Positions 14,399 through 21,823 are shown, counted from the first letter of the stretch. The stretch: DNA of 22,287 nt from an uncultured Clostridia bacterium (GCA_944392065.1 CALXVO010000007.1:1-22287); one strand, 5' to 3'. Numbers and translations are program-made. Notes: generated by a model from the letters alone, not told the origin.

Positions 14399-14444
14399 TT
14401 AGAACCTCCAGTTAAAGAGTTTATACAAATTTTTGTTCTTTTGT

Positions 14445-14473
14445 ATTTTATCAAAAAAATTATATAAAAACAA
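14445..14473 (-). promoter_or_regulatory. recG promoter
   Basis: On the minus strand TTGTTT (14473-14468), 17-base spacer, TAAAAT (14450-14445) with extended -10 TGA. The start is about 40 bases before the recG ATG. Confidence 0.65.
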
Positions 14474-14548
14474 GTCGAACACTTTCGTAAAGTTACGATT
14501 ATTATAATTTTTTTTCATATTTCTATTTTCTTTTCATTAAGTTTATAG

Positions 14549-14554
14549 TATAAT
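14549..14554 (+). promoter_or_regulatory. -10 box of the nfeD-stomatin operon
   Basis: TATAAT in the divergent gap, 68 bases before nfeD. The -35 region is only T-rich, without a good match. Two small hairpins (TAGAG/CTCTA and GACAA/TTGTC) lie in the leader. Confidence 0.5.
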
Positions 14555-14622
14555 ATATATTGTTAGAGTTTTTGCTCTACATTCTTATTAGACAAGATTT
14601 GTCAGAAATGTGAGGTTATTTT

Positions 14623-15072
14623 ATGTGGGTGTTTTGGTTAATAGCTGCTGGAGTATTTTTTATAATTGAAATGGCAACAATTGGCTTTTTAATTTTTTGG
14701 CTAGGAATAGGTGCACTTCTTGCAATGGTTACAAGTTTTATAACAGACAGTATACTAATTCAAGTAATTGTTTTTGTTGTAACTTCAACCTTACTTTTAA
14801 TATTTACAAGACCACTTGTAAATAAATTTATAAAAATACCAAAGGAAGTAAAAACAAATGCTTATTCCATGATTGGTAAAAAAGGTATTGTCATTAAAAA
14901 TATAAACAATATTGAAGGCGATGGACAAATAAAAGTAGATGGAGAAGTTTGGTCAGCCAAATCCAATACAGATGAAGTCATACCTAAAGACACAGAAATA
15001 GAAATTATAGAAATTGACGGTGTTAAAGCAGTAGTAAAAAAAATTAACGAAGATGCTAAAGTTTCCGTTTAG
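14623..15072 (+). CDS. nfeD: NfeD-like membrane protein
   Basis: A 149-residue short NfeD. Three hydrophobic segments occur in the first 62 residues (MWVFWLIAAGVFFIIEMATI, then LIFWLGIGALLAMVTSFI, then IQVIVFVVTSTLLLIF), followed by the soluble OB-fold domain (about 80-145, with MIGKKGIVIKNI and GDGQIKVDGEVWSAKS). NfeD proteins pair with stomatin/SPFH proteins, and a stomatin follows after 116 bases on the same strand, so they probably form one membrane complex that organises lipid domains or membrane-protein quality control. GTGAGG lies seven bases before the ATG. Confidence 0.92.
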   Translation: MWVFWLIAAGVFFIIEMATIGFLIFWLGIGALLAMVTSFITDSILIQVIVFVVTSTLLLIFTRPLVNKFIKIPKEVKTNAYSMIGKKGIVIKNINNIEGDGQIKVDGEVWSAKSNTDEVIPKDTEIEIIEIDGVKAVVKKINEDAKVSV

Positions 15073-15188
15073 AATAATAAACTTTAGATTCTAGAATAGA
15101 ATTATACTAAACAAAACTTATAATATAGTGAGACAAATAATTTAAGATATTAATTTTTATATATATTTAAATAATAGGAGGATATTTT

Positions 15189-16142
15189 ATGTGGTTTTTA
15201 ATCGTATTATTAGTTATAATACTAATTATTGCATTTAAAACAATTAGAATTGTAAAACAATCAGAAGTTTACATTATTGAAAGGCTTGGTAAATTCTATA
15301 AAATAGCAGATGCTGGTCTTACAATAATAGTTCCATTTTTTGATCACGTTCGTAGCATTGTAAGTTTGAAACAACAAACAATGGACATTCCACCACAAGG
15401 TGTTATCACAAAGGATAATGTTACTATCACAATCGATACAGTTGTATTTTATAAAGTAACAGATCCAGCAAAAGCCGTGTATGAAATTCAAAACTTAAAG
15501 AAAGGTATTGAATATCTAGCAATTACTACTATTCGTGATATAGTTGGTAAAATGGACTTAGATTCAACATTTAGTTCACGTGACGCAATTAATGATAAAT
15601 TAAGAGTATTACTTGATGAAGCTACAGACCAATGGGGCTGTAAAATAGATAGAGTTGAAATTAAAGATATTACTCCACCACCAGACATACGTGATGCAAT
15701 GGAAAAACAAATGAATGCAGAAAGAAATAAAAGAGCTTTAATCCTTCAAGCAGAAGGTGAAAGACAATCTGCAATTACTCTTGCCGAAGGTAAAAAAGAA
15801 GCTGCTATTTTGGAAGCAGAAGCTGATAGAGAAGCTAGAATAAGACGTGCAGCCGGTGAAGCAGAAGCCATAAAGAAAGTAGCAGAAGCTAAAGCTGAAG
15901 AAGTACATATGGTTTATGAAGCAATGATGAAAGCAAAACCAGATGAAAGATTAGTACAATTAAAATCTTTAGAAGCATTAAAAGAAGTTGCAAATGGAGA
16001 AGCAAATAAAGTATTTATCCCATTTGAAGCAACAAGTGCATTATCAAGTTTAGGTGCAGCAGCTGAAATGTTTAAAAACGATAAAAGAAGACCAAAAAGA
16101 AATCAAATAGTTGATGCTACTAATAATGAAATTCAAGAATAA
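15189..16142 (+). CDS. SPFH/band 7 (stomatin, slipin) membrane protein
   Basis: A 317-residue paraslipin-like protein. An N-terminal membrane helix (1-17) is followed by the SPFH domain (EVYIIERLGKFYKIADAGL, IPPQGVITKDNVTITIDTVV), then a long alanine- and glutamate-rich coiled coil (about 170-250: RALILQAEGERQSAITLAEG and AEAIKKVAEAKAEE) that drives ring assembly, and a C-terminal IPFEATSALSSLGAA segment. It is the size and type of YbbK/QmcA slipins that accompany NfeD. AGGAGG lies nine bases before the ATG. Right after the stop codon a REP element begins. Confidence 0.93.
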   Translation: MWFLIVLLVIILIIAFKTIRIVKQSEVYIIERLGKFYKIADAGLTIIVPFFDHVRSIVSLKQQTMDIPPQGVITKDNVTITIDTVVFYKVTDPAKAVYEIQNLKKGIEYLAITTIRDIVGKMDLDSTFSSRDAINDKLRVLLDEATDQWGCKIDRVEIKDITPPPDIRDAMEKQMNAERNKRALILQAEGERQSAITLAEGKKEAAILEAEADREARIRRAAGEAEAIKKVAEAKAEEVHMVYEAMMKAKPDERLVQLKSLEALKEVANGEANKVFIPFEATSALSSLGAAAEMFKNDKRRPKRNQIVDATNNEIQE

Positions 16143-16145
16143 TAA

Positions 16146-16203
16146 GAAACAAGGGGACGGTTCCATCGTTTCAGAAATGAAACAGAGGGACAGTCCTCTT
16201 TCA
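16146..16203 (+). repeat. REP copy B, bipartite, between stomatin gene and RAYT
   Basis: Unit I GAAACAAGGGGACGGTTCC followed by ATCGTTTC. Unit II GAAACAGAGGGACAG followed by TCCTCTTTC, whose AGAGG/CCTCT pair. It starts four bases after the stomatin stop and ends at the RAYT stop. The same two-unit order occurs in copy D. Confidence 0.85.
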
Positions 16204-16932
16204 TTATTTTTTTAAATATCGATGTACCGTGCTTTTACTAATATTCAGCTTTTTAGCAATAACTGTTAGTGACGCATTGGTTTCATTTTTAATCCTTTTT
16301 ACAATTTCTGCTATTACTTTAAAGTCTTTTAAATTTTCTCGATTTAACTGTAATTCTTTGATATCTCTTTCTATTATTTTGTCTATTACATTTTCTATAT
16401 TTTCATTTTGTTCTTCTATATCTATAAATTTATTTTGGCCTAGTTCATCTACTACTTCTATATTTTTATTAAGTATTTTATTAACCTTATCTAAAGAATA
16501 CTTCATTGTACTAGAATATTTGTAGGTATCTATTGTTTCAGCTATTTCTGCCTTTACAGGATTTCTATGAACATATAATATACATTGATATAAATAGCTT
16601 TCATCTTCTATAGGTTGACTTTTAAATCTATCCCTAAATACTGGTCCTACTCTATTCTTGAATCTATTATAAAATTGAGCATATTCGCAATTTATATATT
16701 TCATCAAATTTGACATATTTTCTATTTTATCGACATATAGTATAATATGCAAATGATTATCCATTATGCAAAAAGAAATAATATCGTTGTTGTATTTCTT
16801 ATAATTTTGAAATAGTAACTTCAAATATACTTTTTTGCATATTTCTTCCTCAAATATATATTCTTTATTAATTCCCTGAAGCATTATATGAAAAAAATTA
16901 GTGTTTAGAAATTTTCTTGGTTTTCTAGACAT
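16204..16932 (-). CDS. REP-associated tyrosine transposase (RAYT, Y1 family)
   Basis: A 242-residue single-domain HUH transposase with an extra C-terminal helix-turn-helix. The HUH motif is DNHLHIILYV with H60 and H62, and the likely catalytic tyrosine is Y120 in YVHRNPVKAEI. VGPVFRDRFKSQPI at 95-108 is typical of the family. The final 25 residues (LTVIAKKLNISKSTVHRYLK) form a clear helix-turn-helix, common in Firmicutes RAYTs. Such enzymes cut single-stranded DNA next to REP hairpins and are thought to spread them. REP copy B directly abuts the 3' end and four further copies lie within 5 kb. AAGGAGAG lies eight bases before the ATG. No stop or frameshift is seen, so it may be active. Confidence 0.92.
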   Translation of the reverse strand: MSRKPRKFLNTNFFHIMLQGINKEYIFEEEICKKVYLKLLFQNYKKYNNDIISFCIMDNHLHIILYVDKIENMSNLMKYINCEYAQFYNRFKNRVGPVFRDRFKSQPIEDESYLYQCILYVHRNPVKAEIAETIDTYKYSSTMKYSLDKVNKILNKNIEVVDELGQNKFIDIEEQNENIENVIDKIIERDIKELQLNRENLKDFKVIAEIVKRIKNETNASLTVIAKKLNISKSTVHRYLKK

Positions 16933-17057
16933 TTAGCACTCTCCTTGAGAAAAAATTGGTTTGAAAAAATTAGTTTGAAAAAAATTTAAAAGCAATTGTA
17001 ATCCGTTTATGTTAAGTATATTGTTTTTCCCATATTTTGTCAATACTTTTAATAAAA

Positions 17058-17122
17058 AAATAAAGAGCCTCTTTTTTAGTGTCCACTATATGCGGTTCAC
17101 TTCGCAAATAAACTCTTTATTT
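17058..17122 (-). terminator. Terminator-like hairpin downstream of rarA
   Basis: AAATAAAGAG (minus strand, from 17122) pairs with CTCTTTATTT (to 17058), 10 bp, followed by a T run. The 45-base loop is unusually long and includes GTGAACC and GTGGACAC, which could add structure. Confidence 0.5.
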
Positions 17123-17131
17123 ACAATTATA

Positions 17132-18409
17132 TTAATTGATAGGCCTGTCCCCTTTTCCCAAATTTGGAACGATGGAACCGTCCCCTTGTTTCAAATATTT
17201 TGTTCCTACCATCTTATCTGGTAAGTATTGCTGTTCTACCCAATGTCCAGAATAATCATGTGGATATTTATATCCTTCATGATATCCAAACTGGCTCATC
17301 CCTTCCGCCGGTGCATTTCTTATATGCATTGGTATTTCTCCTGTGTCCTTTGTTCTTACATCTTCTAATGCTTTATCAATTGCAAGATAAGATGCATTTG
17401 ATTTTTTTGCTAACGCTACATATATAGCCGCTTCTGATAAAATAATTCTCGCTTCTGGCATTCCTACCATATTTACGGCTTGCATTGCTGATGTTGCTAT
17501 CACTAATGCATTTGGATCTGCTAATCCTACATCTTCTGATGCACATATTACTATTCTTCTTGCAATAAATACTGGGTCCTCTCCTCCGTCTATTGCTCTT
17601 GCTAAATAAAATACTGTAGCATCAGGATCGCTTCCTCTCATTGATTTAATAAATGCACTAATATTATCATAATGACTATCTCCATTTTTATCAAACACTG
17701 CTTTTCTTCTTTGTATGCAATCTGCTGCAATTTCGTTTGTAATATGTATGTACCCATCTTTGTCCATAGTTGTTGTAAGCACTGCTACTTCTAATCCATT
17801 TAAGGCCGTTCTTACATCTCCGTTTGAAACCTCGGCTATTTTTCTTAAAGTTTCATCTTCTATTTTTATATTATAGCTTGCTAATCCTTCTTCTGCTACT
17901 AATGACCTTTTTAAAACTTTATAAATATCTTCTTCTGTAAGAGGATTCAGTTTGCAAATCATGGATCTTGAAATTAGAGCTTTGTTTACTTCAAAATATG
18001 GATTTTCAGTTGTAGCTCCAATTAATATTACTGTTCCATTTTCGACATATGGTAAAAGAGCATCTTGTTGCAATTTATTAAATCTATGTATCTCATCAAT
18101 AAATAATATGCATTTTCCACTCGGATTTAATAGAAGATTTTGAGCATTTTCAATTGCTTGTTTTATATCTCCTATTCCTGCTGTTACAGCATTTATTCTT
18201 GTAAATTTGTATTTAGTGGTATTACTTATTACTCTAGCAAGTGACGTTTTACCGCATCCAGGAGGTCCCCAAAGTATAATGCTAGATAATCGATCTGCTT
18301 TTATTGTTCTATACAATATTTTATCTTTTCCAAGTATATGTTCTTGACCTACATATTCGTCTAATGTTTTTGGTCTCATTCTATACGCCAATGGTTGATT
18401 TAAGTCCAT
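17132..18409 (-). CDS. rarA: Replication-associated recombination protein A (AAA+ ATPase), REP-derived C terminus
   Basis: A 425-residue RarA/MgsA, a clamp-loader-like AAA+ ATPase acting at stalled forks. Walker A GPPGCGKT is at 48-55, Walker B ILFIDEIH at 101-108, sensor 1 GATTENPYFEV near 131, and the C-terminal tetramerisation region contains RGSDPDATVFYLARAIDGGE and QFGYHEGYKYPHDY. The last 20 residues (LKQGDGSIVPNLGKGDRP at 406-423) are translated REP sequence and replace the usual short, charged end after DKMVGTKY. The core is intact, so function is probably kept. GGAGG lies 11 bases before the ATG, inside the remnant of an alanine racemase. Confidence 0.95.
   Translation of the reverse strand: MDLNQPLAYRMRPKTLDEYVGQEHILGKDKILYRTIKADRLSSIILWGPPGCGKTSLARVISNTTKYKFTRINAVTAGIGDIKQAIENAQNLLLNPSGKCILFIDEIHRFNKLQQDALLPYVENGTVILIGATTENPYFEVNKALISRSMICKLNPLTEEDIYKVLKRSLVAEEGLASYNIKIEDETLRKIAEVSNGDVRTALNGLEVAVLTTTMDKDGYIHITNEIAADCIQRRKAVFDKNGDSHYDNISAFIKSMRGSDPDATVFYLARAIDGGEDPVFIARRIVICASEDVGLADPNALVIATSAMQAVNMVGMPEARIILSEAAIYVALAKKSNASYLAIDKALEDVRTKDTGEIPMHIRNAPAEGMSQFGYHEGYKYPHDYSGHWVEQQYLPDKMVGTKYLKQGDGSIVPNLGKGDRPIN
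17142..17193 (-). repeat. REP copy C within the rarA 3' end
   Basis: On the minus strand TGAAACAAGGGGACGG, then TTCCATCGTTCC, then GGGAAAAGGGGACAGGCC. The TGA of the REP is out of frame (TTG AAA CAA), so translation continues through it. GGGACG pairs with CGTTCC using one G-U pair. Confidence 0.85.
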
Positions 18410-18650
18410 AACTATTTTTCCTCCACATATATTCTTTCACTCTATTTGATATTCCAAATAATATTTCATAATCTGTAGTATTGCATAAGTCTGCAATTTC
18501 TTCCACTGTAATATTTTCTTTATCCCTGCTGTTCCTATTCCATATGCATTTGCTTTAATTACAGGAGCTATTGTAATATCTTTCCTACGTATTCTTTTAT
18601 TTTTTGAATATTATCCGCTATATTGAATAAGTTCACTTCTAAACAACTTT
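18410..18650 (-). pseudogene. alr: Alanine racemase remnant, about 290 codons deleted
   Basis: On the minus strand the segment from about 18650 encodes EVNLFNIADNIQKIKEYVGK, then after a frame change ITIAPVIKANAYGIGT, the N terminus of alanine racemase with the PLP lysine in VIKANAYG. After a junction near 18526 the frame encodes ENITVEEIADLCNTTDYEIL, then FGISNRVKEYMWR, which matches the C terminus. Everything between is absent, and at least one frameshift and no proper start codon are present. The 3' end overlaps the rarA ribosome site and start. Alanine racemase makes D-alanine for peptidoglycan; another copy must exist elsewhere. This and copy D of the REP fill the gap between rarA and ruvA. 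Confidence 0.85.
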
Positions 18651-18668
18651 TCTCTATAACATCACGTT

Positions 18669-18732
18669 GTTTCCTCACAGGAGTGTCCCTCCTGTTTCAA
18701 AAGTGGAACGATGGAACCGTCCCCTTGTTTCA
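18669..18732 (-). repeat. REP copy D at the ruvA stop codon
   Basis: On the minus strand TGAAACAAGGGGACGG, then TTCCATCGTTCC, a spacer, and unit II GAAACAGGAGGGACA, whose ACAGGAG pairs with CTCCTGT. The first three bases are the ruvA stop codon. Confidence 0.87.
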
Positions 18733-19326
18733 CATTCCTAAATATTTTAGTCCCTGCTTTATAATTTCTTCTACCGATAAATCTTTTGTATCTATGTTAG
18801 AGACAGCAATATCAATATCTTTTCTTGAATATCCCAACACTTGAAGTGCCTCTATTGCATCCCTTGCTTTATCATTTTTTACAATATTTTTTATAGGGAC
18901 AAATTCTGTTTCTATTGCATCTTGTGTCTTCATCTTGTCTTTTAATTCTAGTATCATTCTTTGAGCAGATTTTGCCCCTATTCCTGGTAAACTTTTTAAA
19001 GTAGCTACATCTCCTGAGATTATTGCTAATGCAAAACTCGATGGAGATATATTTGAAAGAATAGTTAATGCTGATTTGGCACCAACTCCACTTACTCCTA
19101 AAAGTTGTTCAAACATTTTTAATTCCTCATTTGTGCAGAATCCGTAAAGACTAATATCATCTTCTCTTACTCTCATATATGTAAATATTTTTACGCTTTC
19201 TCCTATTTCTCCTAACCTATCGATAGAACTTGCAGACATATATATTTTATAGCCTATTCCACCTACATCTATTGTTACATAATCTATATTTTTTGATTCT
19301 AAACTTCCTTTAATATATGATATCAT
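18730..19326 (-). CDS. ruvA: Holliday junction branch migration complex subunit RuvA
   Basis: A 198-residue RuvA of normal length. It binds the four-way junction as a tetramer and loads RuvB. The OB domain (1-63) has IDYVTIDVGGIGYKIYMSAS; two helix-hairpin-helix motifs follow (LLGVSGVGAKSALTILS near 73 and LKSLPGIGAKSAQRMILELK near 110), and the C-terminal RuvB-binding domain (about 150-198) has ARDAIEALQVLGYSRKDI. The TGA stop belongs to REP copy D. The usual partner ruvB does not follow; the next sequence is an alanine racemase remnant and then rarA. The start at 19326 has a weak AAGGAGAATAAA site. Confidence 0.97.
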   Translation of the reverse strand: MISYIKGSLESKNIDYVTIDVGGIGYKIYMSASSIDRLGEIGESVKIFTYMRVREDDISLYGFCTNEELKMFEQLLGVSGVGAKSALTILSNISPSSFALAIISGDVATLKSLPGIGAKSAQRMILELKDKMKTQDAIETEFVPIKNIVKNDKARDAIEALQVLGYSRKDIDIAVSNIDTKDLSVEEIIKQGLKYLGM

Positions 19327-19439
19327 AAATTTATTCTCCTTTTCTTTTTCGTATACATTAAGTATTTTATCATAAATATAAAAAAAAGCAATATTTGCGC
19401 AAAAATTTGTTTGTTTTAATGTTGATAGTAGTTAATGAT

Positions 19440-19468
19440 TTTACACATTTTAATTTCTATGCTATAAT
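19440..19468 (+). promoter_or_regulatory. tcdA promoter
   Basis: TTTACA (19440-19445), 17-base spacer, TATAAT (19463-19468). The start lies about 36 bases before the tcdA ATG. Confidence 0.8.
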
Positions 19469-19510
19469 ATTTTCGAAAAGAATGAATTTTATAATATAGA
19501 GGGTAAAACT

Positions 19511-20266
19511 ATGGAAGAAGTTAATTGGCTCAATAGAACAGAGATGTTAATTGGAAAAGAAAGTATAAGTAAACTTCATAACTCTAATATAGTAGTTTTT
19601 GGCTTGGGCGGTGTGGGTTCCTACGTTGTTGAAGGTTTAGCAAGATCCGGAATTGGTAACATTACTCTAGTAGATAAAGATATAGTAGATATCACTAATA
19701 TAAATAGACAAGTTATTGCAGACACAGAAACAATTGGCAAAAATAAGGTTGACGTAGAAAAATCTCGAATTTGTAAAATTAATCCTAGCATAAATATTCT
19801 ACCTATCAAGGAATTTTTAAATAAAGATAATATAGAAAAAATAATGAAAAAAGCCGGTAATTTAGTTTCAGATAATCTTGAAAACTCATTAGATTGCAAT
19901 TATACAAATAATAATACTACTATAAGAATAGATTACGTTGTTGATGCTATTGACACAGTTAGCTCTAAATTGGAAATAATAAAATATTGCTATAACAATA
20001 ATATAAAGATAATTTCTTGTATGGGGACTGGAAATAAGTTAGATGCTTCTAAATTTGAAATTACTGATATATATAAGACTTCTGTATGCCCTCTTGCAAA
20101 GGTTATTAGAAAAGAATTAAGAAAACTTAATATTAATCACTTAAAAGTACTATATTCTAAAGAAGAACCAATAAAAACAAATATGTCTACTCCTGCAAGT
20201 ATAAGCTTTGTTCCTTCCGTTGCTGGCCTGTTAATAGCAGGTGAGGTTATACGAGAATTAATGTAG
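19511..20266 (+). CDS. tcdA: tRNA threonylcarbamoyladenosine dehydratase (ThiF/E1-like)
   Basis: A 251-residue E1-like enzyme that uses ATP to cyclise t6A37 of tRNA to ct6A. The nucleotide loop GLGGVGSYVVEGLARSG is at 31-47, the DKDIVDITNINRQ segment at 56-67, the DAID strand at 145-148, and the C-terminal family marks KTSVCPLAKVIRKELRK (189-205) and SISFVPSVAGLLIAGEVIRE are intact, which separates it from ThiF and MoeB. Residues 115-140 are an asparagine-rich insertion. GAGGG lies nine bases before the ATG. It has its own promoter, divergent from ruvA. Confidence 0.93.
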   Translation: MEEVNWLNRTEMLIGKESISKLHNSNIVVFGLGGVGSYVVEGLARSGIGNITLVDKDIVDITNINRQVIADTETIGKNKVDVEKSRICKINPSINILPIKEFLNKDNIEKIMKKAGNLVSDNLENSLDCNYTNNNTTIRIDYVVDAIDTVSSKLEIIKYCYNNNIKIISCMGTGNKLDASKFEITDIYKTSVCPLAKVIRKELRKLNINHLKVLYSKEEPIKTNMSTPASISFVPSVAGLLIAGEVIRELM

Positions 20267-20321
20267 AACACCTACTAAGACGTATACTACAAATTCACGC
20301 TGAACAGTAACTTTAGTAGTA

Positions 20322-20329
20322 TGTATATT
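20322..20329. repeat. Left 8-bp target duplication of MITE copy 2
   Basis: TGTATATT, repeated at 20395-20402. Confidence 0.85.
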
Positions 20330-20394
20330 GTTACTAGATAATGGTATTGTAAAAATTTCAGCCTTACACCTAGGTAATACCATTATCTAGTAGC
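20330..20394. mobile_element. MITE copy 2, 65 bp
   Basis: Terminal inverted repeat of 19 bp with one mismatch (20330-20348 with 20376-20394), sharing GTTACTAGATAATGGT with the element at 2764-2923, and flanked by perfect 8-bp direct repeats. The centre is only 27 bases and unlike copy 1. It sits between tcdA and the rpmB promoter and could act as a hairpin at the end of the tcdA transcript. Confidence 0.88.
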
Positions 20395-20402
20395 TGTATA
20401 TT
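20395..20402. repeat. Right 8-bp target duplication of MITE copy 2
   Basis: TGTATATT, identical to 20322-20329. Confidence 0.85.
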
Positions 20403-20423
20403 TAGAAAATTTTTGAAAAACAC

Positions 20424-20452
20424 TTGTAATTTCTTCGTTTTTATGATAAACT
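20424..20452 (+). promoter_or_regulatory. rpmB promoter
   Basis: TTGTAA (20424-20429), 17-base spacer, TAAACT (20447-20452) with extended -10 TGA. It begins 22 bases after the MITE target duplication. Confidence 0.65.
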
Positions 20453-20497
20453 TATAAATAGTCAATTTTATTCATACATATAGGAGGTGCAAAAGTA

Positions 20498-20695
20498 ATG
20501 GCAAAATGTGAAATTTGTGAAAAATCAATAGCACACGGAAATAAAATAAGTATAGCTCGTTCTCATGTTAGCAGAAGAACTTCTAGAACATTTAAACCAA
20601 ATTTAAGAAGAGTTAAAGCAATAGTAAACGGAGATACCAAAACAATATTTGTATGTTCAAAATGTTTACGTTCTGGAAAAGTAACTAGAGCTTAA
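20498..20695 (+). CDS. rpmB: 50S ribosomal protein L28
   Basis: A 65-residue L28, the usual size. It begins MAKCEICEKSIAHGNKIS and has the RRTSRTFKPNLRRVK core and the FVCSKCLRSGKV end. Two CxxC pairs (C4/C7 and C52/C55) make this the zinc-binding form. AGGAGGTG lies nine bases before the ATG. A single-gene unit with its own promoter and terminator. Confidence 0.97.
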   Translation: MAKCEICEKSIAHGNKISIARSHVSRRTSRTFKPNLRRVKAIVNGDTKTIFVCSKCLRSGKVTRA

Positions 20696-20739
20696 GGTTA
20701 TGTTTATTCATAATTTATATATATTTTATTACGCGTAAT

Positions 20740-20767
20740 AATGTAGGTTAGTCCTACATTTTTTTTG
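20740..20767 (+). terminator. Intrinsic terminator of rpmB
   Basis: AATGTAGG (20740-20747) pairs with CCTACATT (20753-20760), 5-base loop, followed by at least six T. Confidence 0.92.
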
Positions 20768-20969
20768 CATTTTTGTAAAATTGATTTTTCTTTTGAAAGT
20801 TAGTTTTCAAATCAGTTTTTTATCTAGAATTTAGAAATTTTTAATTCTTTACTCATATTCTCACTAATTGTAATTGAATACGCTTAAAGTTTTTTATTAT
20901 TTTTTGTATATTTTGAAAATTATTGGAAAATATATTATTGAAATTATATAAATTGGAGGTTGATTTTAA

Positions 20970-21182
20970 TTGGGTATAGAAAAACATTTAAGTATTACTG
21001 GAACATCTAATGTTTCTTGGAAGGATGCTGTAGTACAAGCAGTTGCAGAGGCATCTAAAACAATTGACTATTTATCTTCTGTAAGGGTAATAGACCAAAG
21101 AGCTAAAATTGATGGAAAAAAATTAATTCAATATTATGTAGATTTAGATTTGGCATTTGTAGTAGATAGAGATAGAGATTAA
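20970..21182 (+). CDS. Dodecin family protein
   Basis: A 70-residue protein with the dodecin pattern: a first strand (IEKHLSITGTSNVSW), one helix (KDAVVQAVAEASKTIDYLSS), then two long strands (VRVIDQRAKIDGKKLIQYYV and LDLAFVVDR). Dodecins form hollow 12-mers that bind flavins or CoA and buffer free flavin. The start is a TTG at 20970, ten bases after GGAGG; there is no ATG in a usable position. It is 43 bases upstream of spoVAC on the same strand, so it is probably cotranscribed with spoVA genes and may be made in the forespore. The Trp that stacks on flavin in archaeal and halophilic dodecins is represented by W17 or replaced; this cannot be settled by eye. Confidence 0.85.
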   Translation: MGIEKHLSITGTSNVSWKDAVVQAVAEASKTIDYLSSVRVIDQRAKIDGKKLIQYYVDLDLAFVVDRDRD

Positions 21183-21225
21183 TCTATTAATTTATTTTAT
21201 ATTTAAGGAAGGAGTTGTTAAATTT

Positions 21226-21669
21226 ATGAAATCTATTGAAACTAAAAAAGAATACCTTGACTATGTAGACAAAAAATCTCCTAATTCTCCTATTTTAAAA
21301 AATTGCTTTAACGCTTTTTGGGTTGGTGGATTAATTTGCTCTATTGGTCAAATAATATTCGATTTTTGTAAATACAAGGGATTAGAAGATACCGCATGTT
21401 CAACTATTGTTTCCATTGTACTAATAGGTATTGCTGCACTTTTGACTAGTCTTAACATATTTAATAAAATCGGAAAATTTGCAGGTGCGGGTTCACTAGT
21501 TCCTATTACAGGCTTTGCAAATTCTATTGTATCTCCCGCTATAGAATATAAATCAGAAGGATATGTAATGGGTGTTGGTGGAAAAATGTTTACAGTGGCC
21601 GGACCAGTTCTTGTATACGGTATTTCTACTTCAGTTATTGTAGGAATAATCGCCACATTTTTTGTATAA
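21226..21669 (+). CDS. spoVAC: Stage V sporulation protein AC
   Basis: A 147-residue SpoVAC. It is a membrane protein of the forespore that passes Ca-dipicolinate in during sporulation and out at germination and acts as a mechanosensitive channel. The family mark is present: SPNSPILKNCFNAFWVGGLI near 19-38, then repeated hydrophobic spans (GLICSIGQIIFDF, STIVSIVLIGIAALLTS), the GAGSLVPITGFANSIVSPAI motif at about 86-105, and a final span. A GGAG site lies about 11 bases before the ATG. spoVAD follows after 154 bases, the canonical gene order. Confidence 0.95.
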   Translation: MKSIETKKEYLDYVDKKSPNSPILKNCFNAFWVGGLICSIGQIIFDFCKYKGLEDTACSTIVSIVLIGIAALLTSLNIFNKIGKFAGAGSLVPITGFANSIVSPAIEYKSEGYVMGVGGKMFTVAGPVLVYGISTSVIVGIIATFFV

Positions 21670-21823
21670 ATATTCTACATGTTCTGTTTACTTATAGTAA
21701 AAAGTTCTATTTTTTGTTTTTATTATATAAATAGCAAAAATTTCACAGCATTAATATAAGATATAAAGATTTATGAGTAATCTTTAAAAAAACAAGATAT
21801 ATTACGAAAGGAGAATCTTTTAA

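Noticed and set aside
18623..18844. Plus-strand frame over REP copy D and ruvA
   Set aside because: Complement of ruvA and the REP, without a ribosome site.
20870..20910. Sigma-G promoter upstream of the dodecin-spoVAC unit
   Set aside because: TGAATA fits a sigma-G -35 box, but no CATANTA-like -10 box lies at the right distance. 20768-20969 otherwise shows only an AT-rich leader with a small TTGAAA/TTTCAA hairpin.
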